DNA from: Ursus arctos
Lineage: Eukaryota > Chordata > Mammalia > Carnivora > Ursidae
DNA length: 64,000 nucleotides
Direction: 5' to 3'
Assembly (NCBI RefSeq): GCF_023065955.2
Contig: NW_026622908.1
Span: 46,845,367 to 46,909,366, forward strand
The notes beneath the pieces are model-generated. The model was not told the DNA's origin and made no database searches. It worked only from the letters and a program-made list of their open reading frames with translations. The position numbers and the translations under genes were made by a program. Shown one piece after another: positions 10,016-23,350 of this stretch. Each line of letters starts with the position of its first letter. The stretch's first letter is position 1.

Positions 10016-13000
10016 CGGGGCCTGGCCAGCTGCCGGGGCCGGGGGCTCGGGAAGGTGGCCATAAACTCCCCCCCGGGCCGGCTCGGCCTTCCCTGCCATC
10101 CGCCTGGCCCCAGCGTGGGTCTTGCCTACCCCACCCGTTCCCCCCACCAGGCCGCCTGGAGCCGGGCTGCTCCTCGGTGGATGGGCCCTCGGGGCGGGGC
10201 TGGCTTTCCACCCAAGCTCTGATAGCTGGAAGAGCATTTCCTCTGTTCCTCCAGGCCCTCTGAGCCGGCCCTTCGTGAGCTGGTGAAGCAGGTCATCAGC
10301 TGTCAGGTGTCTGCATGCCGGGGGCTCCGTCCCCGAGGGGCGTCCTCTTGCTGGGCTTCCTGGAGGCTCACCCCGGTACCCTACCCCTCAGGATGCGTGC
10401 ATCCTCGCCTCCACCCAGGTCACCTCGGAGTCCCGGCCCTGTGCCGTGAGGCACTGTGCCTGGGGGCCCAGGGACGGTGGTCTCTGTGGAAACCCAGCCG
10501 TGATCAGAGTGCTGGGAGCAGGCCCAGCCTCTGGGGAGGGGCCCCGTGGTCAGGGTTGCCCCGGTCCAGAGGGCACCAGACCCCTTGCTGGACGCCAGCT
10601 CCCTGACTGCTTCTCAGTGGCCACATCGGCCCAGTGGGCCTGCAGCCCTGTTCTGACCCACGTGGAGCCACAGACGGACAGGGAGGATGCTGGCTCCCTT
10701 GTCTTCATGGGGCAACGAGATGTGAACACACCAAACTCCAGGGCCACTGCAGGGACGAGCAGCCACCACTGTTGGGCTGTGGCCGGGGCCACTGTGAAGG
10801 ACTTGAGGTCCGTCCCCAGGACGGGCACAGAAGGATGGCCACTTGTGACAGGGGAATGCCCTGCCATCCTGGGCGAACGTGTCCTCGGCCTCTGATCCCC
10901 AGACATACCACCGTTTCCCAGCCCAGGGCGCCCTCGGCCACGAGCAGGCCATGTGCCCCTGTCCCCCACCCCAGCACCATGGGCTCCACTCCGTCCTTCC
11001 CTTCCCGGGCCATGCGCCCTATCTCAACATTTGCATAAGACACCCACTGTCTGGCCTGATGACCGACCCCCCGTGGTCCCCTTTCTGGGAGGTGGGTGGA
11101 GACTTCCCTCCCCAGGTGGGTCCTGGTTGGGCCAGTTGGGGAGCCCTTGGGATCTGCATTGCACCTGGAGTACCCTTTTATCTGCCCTCCCACCCGAGCC
11201 TTCTGAATCCCTCTCCAGGAAGTCTTCCTTGACCTCCCACGACCCATGCTCATCTGGAACGGATGGTGAGTGGCCTGGGTCAGCATCCTGGGGCATGAAC
11301 GCAAGTTTGCACGTGAGCAACCAGCCCCGCCGGGAGTGGACCAGTGGCCTCCTCTCTGAGCCGTCTGCCTCATGGCCTGATGGGCTGAATCAGGACTCCT
11401 GGCTGCCAGGGTTTCTGGGGAGACTGTGACTATGGAGGGTCCCACCCTGCTGGGCACCCAGATATGGACGGTCTCTGTTCCCTGGTGGCCCAGGCCTTCC
11501 TGACGGGACACCCCCCCCCACACACACACACACAGTGGCCTGTGGCTTCCCTGGGGGAGAGCAGACAGAGACGCAGCCCTGTGTGACCTAACCTCGGAAG
11601 TGATGTCATCCCTTCTGCTGCCTCCTATTGGTTAGAAGCAAGCAAGCCCGCCTACACTCACAGGTGGGCCTTGTACCAGGATGGGGACAGGGAGGCGGGC
11701 CAGTGGGTCTTTAAGGGTCGTGGCCACACCAAGTAGGGTGATTCTGGGAACCGTCCATGGGGTCAACAGAGGGGCTGGGCAGAGGCCTCGGGGGGACGAG
11801 GCACCTGTTCGAGCTGGGTGGGGGAGCGGGCAGACCCATGCGGGCCTGGGTCACTCCCTCGAGGTTGTCTGTTAGGTTGATATGCTGGCTTCTCTGCTGG
11901 CAAGACACCTCCCTCCAGGTGCAGGAAGCCCCTGACTGCAAACTCTGAACCTCCCACCCCCGGGTCCTGGAGACGAGGTGGCACAGGGGAGGCCATCAGG
12001 TGGGACTGGGCAGGTTGGATGGAGAGAGGCGATCCTGTCCTTGGAGCTCAGCAGGACTGTCCCTGCCACTCAGGGGACACTGGGCAGATGTCATGGGCTC
12101 AGGATGCTCCAGGCGAGGGTGGCCTCCAGAGATAGTGAGGGCCCCGTCCCTGGGGGTATGCAAGCACAAAGGCCGGAGCCCAGCCATGGGGAAGGCAGGA
12201 CTTGTTCGCCTTGGCATCTTCCTGGTGGGACGGCCCTGGACAGGGAGGGCAGAAGGTAGGCCAGAGGTAGCTCCAGGCCTTCGGGAGCTGGCAGGGGAGG
12301 GGAGGCAGGTGGCCTGGGAGCACAGAGAGGGCTGAGTGGGACCTCCTACCCCTCACCTTCGGTCACGGAGCCACGCTCGTGCTAGGCCCAGCCCGGTGCC
12401 GCGGGACAGCAGGGGCTCCCTCTGGCCCTCCGGCTTCCCGGCTTCTCCCCCTCTTCATATCCTGAGTGCGCTCTGAGCCTCGGGGGCTCCCCGATGGGCA
12501 GGGCCCTGTGAGAGGCCACTCTGACAGCCTGAGTCACATCATCCCTCCCCTGCCCTGGCCACCCCTCAGCCGTCACCTCCCATCCACCTCCCTGGCTCCC
12601 GGGCTGTTCCATCTCACTGCCTGGGTCTGAGCCATTGCCATCTGGGGGGCCGGCCTGTCCCATCCATTGGGGCTCTGCTGGACCGACTCCACTCTTCATT
12701 CTCCCTGCCCTCCCAGACCTGTCTCGGTGTCTTGGTCACCCTGCTGGTGCTTTCTGGCTCCGCTGCCCCCTTGCTCCCTGCCAGCTGCTTTGACCTCTGG
12801 CATACCCCCCCCCCCAGTGTCCTGGTGCCCGCCATGGGCTGCCTGTGGGGCCCTGCCGATCTTTGTCCTGGGAAGAGAAAGGGCCAGGCTCGCCAGGGCA
12901 GGAGTGGGTGCTGCCTGCCCTGCCCTGATGGGCATGTTGAGACACGCACGACCTGGCATCCGTGGCGCCAAGCAGGGCTGCCCGGACGGGTGATTCTGGA

Positions 13001-16000
13001 ATGCGGGGCCGGCCAGGCTCAGCCCGCGGCGTGGGCAGCCGCTAGCTTCTTGCAGGGCTGCTTGTGGGCCTTGGGGGAGTGATCCCATTTCTGCCTGGTA
13101 GCTGGCTGTCCTCCCTCAAGAGCCTGCCCCCACCTGGAGCTGGTGGCCCTGGGGCCGCTGGGTGCCTGCAGGGCAGAGTTGGGCTAAAGGATACCCTGCA
13201 CCCGCAGGGCATCAGCACAACCCCCCCCACCCCCCGCCACCATCTTCAACCGTCTTGTCCTAGGGGAACTACCTGCCCCCGGCCCCGCTGGTTCCCCAGG
13301 CCTTGGGTGCACCGGGCCAGCGGGCTCAGGGAGCTGCAGGGACGCTCCTGGGAGGTCACTGGTGCGTCCCTAGGCCTGGCCATGTCCCCTCGGATTGGGA
13401 GTGAGGCAGAGACCTGAGTCTTACCAGACTCTGCGGGTCGTCCTGGGAGCCCCTGGTCAGGGGTTCCTGAGCCCAGGAGTGGCCTTGCCTTTGTGTTGCA
13501 CCGTGGGGGCGGGGACATGATGGTCCCATGGCTGTCCCTCTGTGTTCTGGCCATGGCCCCCGCTCACCTGCTCCTCCACCCCCTCCCGCACTCAGGACCC
13601 CTACTCCCTAAGCAGCAGACATAGCCCTGCCTCAGGGCCTTTGCAGGGAGCTGCCTCCTGGAGAGAGCATCTCCTCTCCGCACACGCAGCGCCTCCCTGC
13701 TGGCAGCTCCCCCTTCCCACTGCCCAGGTGGGGCTCCTCCGATGCCAGCTTTGGGCATCCCCGGACCCTGGTGAGGTCTGCGTGAGGATGCGTCTCTGTC
13801 CCCACCTGTAGAGCAGAGGTGCTCACAGGCGCTCTGCACACACACGGGACGCTCACTCTCGGGGGCCCAACTGCCACACGGGGAGCAAGCCCGGTGACGT
13901 GGGAGCCCCTGGAGGTGTGCAAGCCACAGGCGCGGCTGAGGTCCCAGCAGAGCAGCACCCAGCGCCAGACCTGTGAGCTGGGAAGGCTTTGTGAGGCGCG
14001 AGGACGGGCAGCCGCCAGAACGGCCGCGCTGGGAGCCCACACAGGTGGTGGCTCTCCCACTGCCCTCGCTGAGTCCTTGCTGCCGGGGTGTCTGATTCGG
14101 GGGCCGCCTGTTGGTGCCCCAGCCTGTGCGTCCTGGCTCCCTGCCTCCAGGAAGCCCCGGGAAGGGCCTGGAGTAGGACGTGAGGCGCACAGAGCGGGTG
14201 GCGGGGGGTCGGCCACACATCCCACCAAACCCCGTGTCAGGTTGTGCCGTGGCTTTGTCATCACTAAGGGACATGAGAACTAGAAGCGAGGCCTGACGCG
14301 GTCCTTTCTTCGCTCAGAGTTCAGCTGCAGGCTCGCGGAAGGCTCTGCCAGGCGAGGGAGTCACAGAGGTTTGCGTCACTTTGTGCGCCCGTGCAGAAGG
14401 GACACACCAGCCAAATAAGTCGCTTGCTGTCCCCACGTCCAAGTCACCTCTTGTGACTCCCTCTGGTCCCCCGCGCGGGGGCTGCCGGCCTCCTCCTGGG
14501 CTGCCGCCCGGCCCCTCCACTGTGAACCCGGCTTCCCACCTGCTCTCCTGGGCTTTGGATCTTTTCCTGGATGGGTCACCTGGCAGGAGGGACAAACACC
14601 GTGGTGCGTGGCCAGCTGTGGCCACCACATCGTGGCCAGTGGTGCCACTAAGACAAAGTCCAGTTTCACAGACCACTATGAGGAAGAGGCTCGGAATCGG
14701 TGAATGTGCCCGAGGAGGTCCCTTCTCGGCATGACCCCTCCCCTGGTTTGTCCACATGCACTGCTGGCCTGGTCCTAGAGTTAGAATCTAGACACTGCTG
14801 CTCCCCCCGCCACCCCATCTCCTCTGCTGAGCAGGGCTCGTGCCCACGGTCCCCGAGACCCCTTCTGCTCTCTCTTGGCTGCTCTCTCTCCCAGATGTTG
14901 GCTGGGGGGGGGTCTGTCCTGCCCGATCATCGTTTCCTGTGGGCACGAACGGCCCAGCCCGGGCTCCCCGGGGCAGGGGGCCGGGTCACAGCGGGCGTCT
15001 GTGCAGGGAGACCACGAGCCAGCTGTGGGGAGCAGCAGGAGGCTGGCAGGGTGTGGGCTTTGCCGCGACTCATGAGCCCCTGAGGACAGCCCAGGTCAGG
15101 TGCAGCCCCGCCCATGCGCCAATTAGTGATTCGTCACCCTCTCCCCTGGAGAGCCAGGTTGCCACCGCTGATCCTGCCCCTGGCCATGGCATCTTGGGGG
15201 GGGGGTGACCTCTGCAGGCACACCTACCCAGGAAAGCCCTGTTCCTGCCTCTGGGCCCAACCTGCCCTGTCCCACAATCCTCTAGAACCCCGGGAGCTGC
15301 GAGCCCCACCCCTCCTGGAATTCCATCAGATATCCTAGGAATGGAGTTGGGAAGTTTGCAGGCCTCCTGCGCCCCTCGCGGGGCAGGGGGGACAGGGTGG
15401 GTATTGGGGCTGTGCTTGGACCCCCTCGCCTGTGACCCTGAGAGTCTGTTGCATGCAGACCTCCAGCTCCGGTGGGCACGCCGAGGGCCACGGAGAGGGG
15501 CCAGCGAGATGAAGAGGGGCAGACCCCGTCCAGACCCTGCTGCTGCCTGGGAGGTGGGAGGGGAGGACCTGGGGCCACCGGGAGCGGGCTTTCCCCACAC
15601 AGGCCCACTTGGACAGCACCCACGGCTGAGCCCCAAACCTAGTCGAGGCCAGGCTCAGCTCAGCGGACCACCGCGGGCTTCTTGACCTGCTACGTGTCCC
15701 CCTCCTGCCAGGGTACAGCCTCCCCCGTGCTGGGAGTGAAGGCGGCCGGGCGCCCCTCGCGGTGCCCCACCTCTGCCGCCCATCCTTCTCCTGATCTGGA
15801 ACACTAGGAGCTATGGTGGGGGTCACGACAGGCTCCAGAGGACGGCCCCGTGGACTGACCCCCTGGGGGGAGAGGCCCGGAAGAGGGGCCGGCTGGCCGG
15901 CTATGGGGATACCAGAGGCTCCCCGGCCCCACCGCCTCATCCCCGGCACCATCGTCCGGGCTTGAGCCCCACCGCAGCCCCGAATATCTGGAAGGTCTTC

Positions 16001-16619
16001 CATCACATCTTGGTGGTCCAGAGGTGGTGTGGGGCGGGGTCGCACCCCCCAGGACCCCCACCACCCCCTCTGCCATGCTGCGGGCGTCGCCAGTTGGGAA
16101 AAGGCCCTGGCCCCGAGGGGTGCACACGCACCTCGGTGACGATTCCCAGAGACCCAAGATGTGGCACCTTGGGTGGTGGCCTGGGGTCGCCACGAGGGGC
16201 CTCTTGCGGGACCCAGGGTGGGGCTGGTGCGCCCTGGCCGCTCCCTCTGGAGACAGCCATGGGCAGCTCCGCGCCTGTCCCGACTGCCTGCTACCCCCCC
16301 CCCCCCGGCAGGGCCTTTGATGTCCCCAGACTGGCGGGGGTGGGGCCCGAGGCTTCCTCCTGCCTCTTTGAAGCTGGGCACTGCCCTGTGGCCCACACAC
16401 CGCAGAACCTGGGTGGCATCAAGTTGGCCTATGGGGCGCCCCGAGTCAGAGACTTGGGGGTCTGTGGGAGCGGCGGCCGAGGCCATCCTCAGCCCCCCGG
16501 GACACATGCCTGTCCCGGTGGAGGACAGAAGGTGGTGCCCAAGCAGCCAGTGTGAGGCCCCGGCCTTATCAGAGCAGCCGATGGGGAGAGGGGAGCCCAG
16601 CCATAAACCCGTGTGTTCC
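10016..16619. other. Long GC-rich intergenic block
   Basis: No gene is supported over about 6.6 kb. The longest open frames (274 and 236 codons on the minus strand) lack any recognisable motif and overlap other frames. There is a short C-run plus (CA)n tract at about 11511–11535 and C runs at 12806–12817 and 16300–16314. Confidence 0.5.
11511..11535. repeat. (C)n(CA)n microsatellite
   Basis: A run of C is followed directly by about nine CA dinucleotides. Confidence 0.8.
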
Positions 16620-16760
16620 CCCGAACAAGAGAGGAAATAAAAACATAAGCTCATAAAACTGACCCAGAATCAAAGTGGACTTATCTCTTCATTTTGTTAT
16701 AAACTCACAGGTTCAGAAAGGCAGGTGGCCTCTTTATGGCCCCAGATTACAGAGCTTTCC
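16620..16760. promoter_or_regulatory. AT-rich island, possible noncoding element
   Basis: AAATAAAAACATAAGCTC, GGACTTATCTC (GATA-like on the minus strand) and TGTTATAAACTC stand out from GC-rich flanks, and no repeat family is recognised. Function is unknown; this is a composition-based call. Confidence 0.25.
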
Positions 16761-17890
16761 GGGCGAGCCTGGCTGTCCAGGGACCCCGCTGCTCACGCAG
16801 CTGTCTGAGCAACACGGGAGGTTTTGCGGGGAGCGCCCGTGGACAAGGCCTTCCCCAGGGCCTCTCCCTGATGCTCAGATCCCTGACCTGGCCTCGCGTG
16901 GCCGCCAGGAGGGAGAGAACCATTCCCCACTGGCCTTCGGAAGTACAGCGAGGCCCCACCACAGGCCTTGGCGGTCAGACCCTCCCGGAGGGAGACCCAC
17001 TGGGGGGCGGGCCTTCCGGGGATGCCAGCTACACCCTGCCCTCAGGCAGGCCCCCCCAGAACCCCCAGGGAGCCCCAGCCAATGGTGACCAGCGGGGACC
17101 CTGGAGCCTCAGGCAGCTGGGACTCCTTCTGCAGGCCTGGCGTCTCCAGAGGACACGCGTGTGCACACTGGCGCAGGTAAGGGGGGCAGCGCGCTTACCC
17201 ACCGACACGCGCAGCACACCGCTGGGCACTACGAACAGTCCACGTGCCCGCGGCAGACCTCCCACACGGTCACGTGCTTCACCGTGTGCGAGCACTCCGG
17301 CACACGCTGGGCCCGTAAGACCCTGAGCCGCTGCCGCCACGCTTCCTGCATGCTTCCCTCTCCCCGAGCCAACGCCTGAGCCCTGGGCTCCCTGAGAATC
17401 TGGCGGCCCTTCCCTTCCTAACAGGACCAACAGGTTATGGCTGGGGATTGCACACCTCCCGGTGGGGGTAGGGTGGGGGGGTGGGGGCAGTTGTGGATCC
17501 TGGGCCAGGGGCTGGGACAGCCTCCCAGCCCTACTCCAGGAGGTCCAGGTCCCAGAAGCAGGACAGCCCCACCTGCCACCCCGGGGCCCCTCATCCCGTC
17601 AACCCTGCAAGGTGCTGGGCACCCTGGATAAGTGTGGGCTGGTGTGCAGGGGCCCTGGTGGAGGAGACTTTCCCGGAGGCGCTTGTAGGCACGGGGCAGG
17701 GTGGGGCTCAGTGCCCTGCCCTCTCCCTGCTCCCCAGGCTATGCTCTGCACCTCTCTGAGTGCTCCAAAGGGCTGGGTCTGGAGGGAGGGGTCTGGTGGG
17801 GACAGTGTTCAGGGTTGTAAGGGAAAGCAGGCCCAGAGGAGGGAGGGGGCTGTCCTCTGCCTCCCACTTGCTCAGGTAGGACATTTTCAC
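16761..17890. other. Intergenic, nothing recognised
   Basis: GC-rich, no coding or RNA gene signal. Confidence 0.45.
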
Positions 17891-18060
17891 ACCCCGCTAC
17901 CTGCTCAGGGCAGAGCCTGGTGGGTGCCCAGGACAGAACCAGGCACTAGAGGATGACATGGTCCAGAACTCAGGGAGCTCTCAATGAGTCATGGCAGGAG
18001 GAGGAGGACAGGGGGAGCTCCTTGAGGTCAGAGAAGGCTTCCTGGAGGGGGCGACCTTTC
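17891..18060 (+). repeat. Probable L2-type remnant
   Basis: 'CTCAGGGAGCTCTCAATGAG', 'GGTCAGAGAAGGCTTCCTGG' and 'GAGGGGGCGACCTTTCAGCT' are in the order commonly seen in decayed L2 sequence. The limits are approximate. Confidence 0.35.
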
Positions 18061-18139
18061 AGCTGGGCTTAGAGGACAAGAGGGACGTGGACACGCAGAT
18101 AGCTCTTAGCATTCTGCTGGGGGGTTGTCTACTATTATC

Positions 18140-18480
18140 CATCCACCCATCCTTCCATCTGTCCATCCACCCATCCTTCCATCTGTCCATCCACCCATCC
18201 TTCCATCTGTCCATCCACCCATCCTTCCAACTGTCCATCCACCCATCCTTCCATCTGTCCATCCACCCATCCTTCCATCTGTCCATCCACCCATCCTTCC
18301 ATCTGTCCATCCACCCATCCATCCATCTGTCCTTCCATCCATCCACCCATCCTTCCATCTGTCCACCCATTCACCCATTCATCCATCCACCATCATCCAT
18401 CCATCCATCCCTCTAGCCACCTGTCCTTTCCCTCCCTGTTTTCACCCAGTGATCTATCTATTCACCCACCTATCTATCCA
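18140..18480. repeat. 24-bp minisatellite of CCAT-type units
   Basis: Roughly seven regular copies of a 24-bp unit (CATCCACCC…CCATCTGTC) fill 18140–18307; degenerate CATC-type units follow to about 18480. The unit grew from a CATC tetranucleotide. Open frames exist in all frames because 24 is divisible by three; they are not genes. Confidence 0.95.
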
Positions 18481-18790
18481 TTAAGTCTCAACACTTTTAC
18501 TGAGCAAAAGGACATGAGTTAAAACACAATTTATTTCTCATTAGATGATGAATTTGTGGGAGCCACAGTCCACATGTCTCTATAATTATGCCCATACAAG
18601 ATGTGGCTCAGAGCGGGCTCCCAGGAATCTTCGTTGAATGAAGGAAAGTGTTCAAAAGCAGTTGGACTGTTGTATTTAATCCATTTGCTTTGGAACTATC
18701 TGTTTTCACCTTCCTAAAGGATTACATTATTTGGGGTTTTGGCCAACTCTGATGCCACATTGGTTTTGCATACGGGTGGCCCTTGTTCAC
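18481..18790. promoter_or_regulatory. AT-rich island after the minisatellite
   Basis: About 300 bp of much lower GC content includes TTTATTTCTCATTAGATGA, TCTATAATTATGCCC and GTATTTAATCCATTTGC. No repeat family was recognised. It may be a conserved noncoding element or simply an old unrecognised repeat. Confidence 0.25.
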
Positions 18791-20354
18791 CGTGTGGGTG
18801 CTGCTTGTGACTGAGTGAGTGTGTGAGGACAGGCAGGTGCTGGGCCCATGCAGGGCTGGTGGTCAGATGACTGGGAGAGGATGGACGGAGGAAGATGTGT
18901 GACTGGGTTGTCAGGAGGCAGGATGGGTACAGGGTACAGATGTGGGCTTTGACCCCAGGTTAGGTGTTCCCCAGGCAGGCGCTAGGTGGGTGATGGGTGG
19001 GGGTGGGGCAAGGGCCACCTCAGGGGTCAGAGATGTGAGTTTCTCAGGGGAGCCCACTGCCCCTGGTTCTGGAGGACCGAGCGACTGGGGTACAGTGGGG
19101 ACTCTGAGCCTGCAGGTGGGGTGGACAGTCCACACCAGCTGGACACTTCTGGTGCTCCGATGGCCCGTTGCTGGCCCCGAGGTCCTGTCCAGTGGCCTGC
19201 TTTGGCCGCGAAGCAGCAAAGCCTCAGTTGCAGGAGCTCCTCGGGGGCCTGCTAACCCCTAGGTTCTGGGCAGGCCAGGTTCCTCATTCAAGGTCATGAT
19301 GGGCACAGGGTCCCCAGCTGGCCAGAGGCTCTGTCCAGAGGGTTCCAGTCTCAGGAAGGGCCAGGCTGAGGAGGGAAGGGCCCTGACATTGGCGAGTCTG
19401 AGTATGGGGCAGGGAGCCCCCACAGACGCCCACCCACACCTTTGTTGGCCCCTGTGGACATGGGCAAGGGGGCACGTGGGGGGAGGCAGTGAGGCCCCAG
19501 TGGAGACCGGGGGCTGGCCTGCTAGGAAGGACCAGGGTGTTCCAAGCAGGTGGGTGTAAGGGGTCCTCTGGGGTCTGCTCTCCGACTGGCCGGCCCCTCC
19601 CAGGCGTGCTCAGGGGCCTGGACGGTCTGTGCTCCTGTGAGCTCTGCCCCCTCACTCCCAGGCTGGGAGCCCCTGGGGCTGGATGGGGTCTGATTCCTTC
19701 TGCCCTGAGTGGTGTCGGCCTACAGACACAGCGGTGCTGGGCCAGCGAGGACCACGCCTCGGCCGGCTGCTGTGGTCACTCACGCCAACCTCCAGGCCAC
19801 CTGTCTGTGGCAGTCAGGCTGCTGAGGGCGGACGGGCCAGGCGGCGCTGGCTAGGTCCTACCTGCCGTGTGGCCGGGCTCTCAGGGTAGATGTGTCTCTG
19901 AGGCCGGTTCGGGGACGACCTCGGACACCCAGGAGGGGGATCTGGCACAGGCCTTTTGGGGCTGAGAGGGCTCAGCAGGCAGCAGGGGCCCCCCCAGTGC
20001 CCACCAGCTTCTGGTCATCTGTCTGGCCCCAGCATGTCCAGCCTGTGGCCAGGCCTGGTCCGGGGGGGGGGGTTGGGGGAAGGGGCAGAGGTCACCAGGA
20101 TGGCTTGTCCTCTGTCCTCCTGACAACTGGACGGTGAGCAGCGGGGCTGAAGACCACCACACCACAGGATTACACACCCTTCCCCCAGAGGATGTTGTAA
20201 AGAGGGGTGTACTTTCTCCTTGGAACAGTCTCTGAGGCGGCTCTCCGTGTTCCCAGATGAGGTCTGTCTGCCCCTCCCTTGCAGACTGGGCCCTGGGGTC
20301 TGTCTTTCTGGGCTGAGCCTTCTATCCTCCCCTCACTTGAACGAAGGACCAGCA
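18791..20354. other. Intergenic, nothing recognised
   Basis: GC-rich sequence without a supported gene. Confidence 0.45.
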
Positions 20355-20375
20355 CACGCGTGTGTGTGCGTGTGT

Positions 20376-20411
<36 letters not shown>
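20355..20411. repeat. (TG)n microsatellite
   Basis: Nearly uninterrupted TG dinucleotides with CG and TA interruptions in the first third. Confidence 0.95.
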
Positions 20412-20412
<1 letters not shown>

Positions 20413-21489
20413 GGGGGCCCCATGTCCTCAGCCCTGGCCTCAATCAGCCTATGACACCCCCAGTCCAGACCATGGCCACAGGGGAGAGCCCGAGCCGTAA
20501 GATGAGACTGGGGAGGAGTTTTGGGGACTTCCATTCCCACCTGTGGGAATCCCAGTGGGAGACATGCCTGTTCCTGGGGGCTTGAGCGACCCCATCTTGC
20601 CTGGAAGTGTCAGCCTGAGGCTGGGCCTGCAGATGGAGGGAGGGGGCTCTGGGCACCAGCACCTCGCCTGGGCCTGGTGGGGAGCAGCCCCTTGCCAGCT
20701 GCCCCTCCCTGACTCCCCGGCCCCCCACCCCAGTCACAGGCCAGCACTGGGCCTTTCGGGGGTCCCGTCCCTTCCTCCTCAGTCTTGGGGCCAGCCTGGG
20801 CTTCCTGATAGCAGCCTGATGGAGACACCCCTCCACCCCGTCCCACTCCCCTTCTCTGGCATCTGTTGACCTCTGACCCCTTCTTTCCAACACCCGGGGA
20901 AGCTAACACCTCTCCCCAGTTTCTGGTTGATGCGGACTCCGAAAATGGGGCTAGGGCCCCACCGTGTGGCCACCTTGTCACACTGCCACACAGCTCCAAG
21001 GTTCTGCCTGTGACCGTCTTCCTCCCTAATTGTATGTCTGTTTGTGTGAGATAGACAGACAGGGAGGTTGATGAGTCCGCACAGCCACCCTCCTGCCATC
21101 CCGGGCGCCTAGCCCACTGCAGACAGAGAGCCTCATGCCAGAGCGAGTGGTCCTCTGCACCCCTCGGCTCGTGGGCAGGGACGGCTGCGGCTGGACCCCA
21201 AAGCCAGCTGGGCTGCAGAGCAGGGGACAGATGGCCCAGCCTCCTTGGGACCAGACTGAGACCCCAGACCAGCACCAGGCCCTGCCCGGCCCCCACCCCG
21301 CATAGGCTGATGGTCACAGGCCCCCGGAGACCTTGCCCACCCCTGGATGTGATATCCTAACTCACAGCAAGAATTGACACACACACACACCCTCCATCAA
21401 GGCAGGACACCTCCTCCTGAGAGGCCCCCTCCCCACGGTGGCAGAGGCAGCCTGGCCCCATGGGGTCCAAAGGCCTGGGTCCCACCCCC

Positions 21490-21560
21490 ACCCACTGCCT
21501 TTCCAGGTCCCCCTTCCTCATCTGTCAAGTGGGGGTGATAAGAGCTCCCAGGGGGTTGTA
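21490..21560 (+). repeat. MIR SINE fragment
   Basis: 'CCTTCCTCATCTGTCAAGTG' followed by 'GGGGTGATAAGAGCTCCCAG' and 'GGGGTTGT' matches the 3' half of the ancient MIR element. Confidence 0.6.
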
Positions 21561-22794
21561 ATGCCCCGAAAATGTCCGGATGGCTGGTGGTGGGTAGGTG
21601 GGCCTGGCAGACCCCAGAAGGAGTAGGGAGTAGGGCGGTCCCTTGCTCCTTCCAAGCTGTCCGGAGCTGGGATGGACCCCTGTGACATTCTGACCTCTGC
21701 TGCTGACCCCAGCCTGGAAAGCACCACCCACTGACCGCCAGTGTTTGGAAATTCTGACAAATCCCACCTCTAGCCCCGGGATCTGGGAAAAGGGGACCTG
21801 TGCACCCCACCTGCAGTCTAGTCCAGTTCTAGCCAGCCCGGGGCCCCGCCAAGGAGCCCAGACATCTCCGCACAGACTGCAGGCTTCCCCTGCCCCCCGC
21901 CAGCTGCCTGCTGGACCCTCCCCAGGCAGGCTGCATCCTATTTCCCAACCAGACCCCCACAAAGGGGCAGGCTGGGAGGGAGGTGATGCCCCAGATGGCC
22001 GCGTGGGGGCGCCAATCTGCAGGAAATGCGGGGAAACCGCTGGCTGGTCAGGGCGACTGCTGCTGCCAACACCCAGGGACTCTCCGTGGCTTGGCGGAGA
22101 CAACCCAGCCTGTCACTGCCCTAGGAGAGCTACTCGCCCTCCCCCCCGAAGCAAGACAGGCTGGATGGGCGGGCCAGCGGTGCTGCAGGAGCAGAGGCTG
22201 GATTGCGGGCAGCCCGGTTCATTCAGGGCCCACAGCTGAGTGGCCGGCGCCCCGCCCGGGGGCGGGGGGGGGGCGGGCAGACGGATGCAGGCTGGGCAGT
22301 GGGGGCCTGCGTGTGCGTAAGGTACGGGGGTCCACAAGGCAAGCTCCAGGGGCATGGAAGGGGGGTGCTGGGAGGGTCTGAGGACCCCGCCCCATCAATG
22401 TCCCACCCCCTAGTGTGTGTACCCGGAGAAAACACCCACACACGATCATCCCCACAGACTCAAATATGCTCACACTTATCCCCGCAGAAACACCCACGTA
22501 CACCCCCCGACACACCCCGCTGCACGCACCCTCCATACCCCGCAGAAACACCCCATCCTCCCTCCACGTAGACACCCCACCACCACCACTGGAGACAGAA
22601 CCTAGCACACAGAGAGGGTTGAATACCGGCTCAAGGTCACCAATATGTCCCTTATCCCCCTCCCGCATCATGCTGACTATGGCTATGGGTGGATCCCCGA
22701 TCTAGCTGGGTCATGAGGACCAAGACCCAGGTGCTCCCCCATCTGTTGTCCCTTCCCCTCCCAGGATGGGCTCCTGCCCCCTTGCAGCCATCTC

Positions 22795-23350
22795 ACCTCC
22801 CACGACAGATGCACGCCCACATGCGCGCATAACACACACACTTGCTTACACACACACACGCTTGCAAACATGCACTTGCACAGGCACACATGCACACACT
22901 TACACACATGCACACACTCACACACGTGTACACATGCACACATACACACTTGCACTCACATTCACACCCATGCATACACACCCCTGCTTACAACACATGC
23001 GTGCACATACACACTCGCACACATGCACACACATGAACACACACCCATGAGCACATGTACATACGTGCTCACACGAACACATGCACACATGCTCATTCAC
23101 ACAAGCAGAGGTACAGACGTGTACACACTCATACACACAAACGTGCACTCACATGCATGAGTCCACGTGCACACATTCACACATGTACATACACACTCAC
23201 AGACACAAACACATGCACATACAGCCACACATATACATGCTCGGGCACAAAAACACACGTGTACTCACATGCGTGAGCTCACACACACGTGAGCACGTGA
23301 GCACGCATGCCGACACACACTCACACGTGTGTGCACACGCCGACACACAG
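22795..23350. repeat. CA-rich degenerate repeat tract
   Basis: About 550 bp is dominated by CACACA, ACATGCAC and ACACACTC words with CG and TG interruptions. It is alternating purine–pyrimidine sequence, so it could adopt Z-DNA. Confidence 0.9.

Noticed and set aside
15335..16654. 439-codon minus-strand open frame
   Set aside because: Low stop density from GC content; many overlapping frames of similar length, no conserved motif, no splice or promoter context.
18059..18484. Open frames HPSFHLSI- and [12 protein letters not shown]
   Set aside because: 24-bp minisatellite units divisible by three keep every frame open; not a protein gene.
22795..23350. Possible CRISPR-like or structured array
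   Set aside because: The tract is a degenerate CA microsatellite in a mammalian genome with no regular spacer structure.
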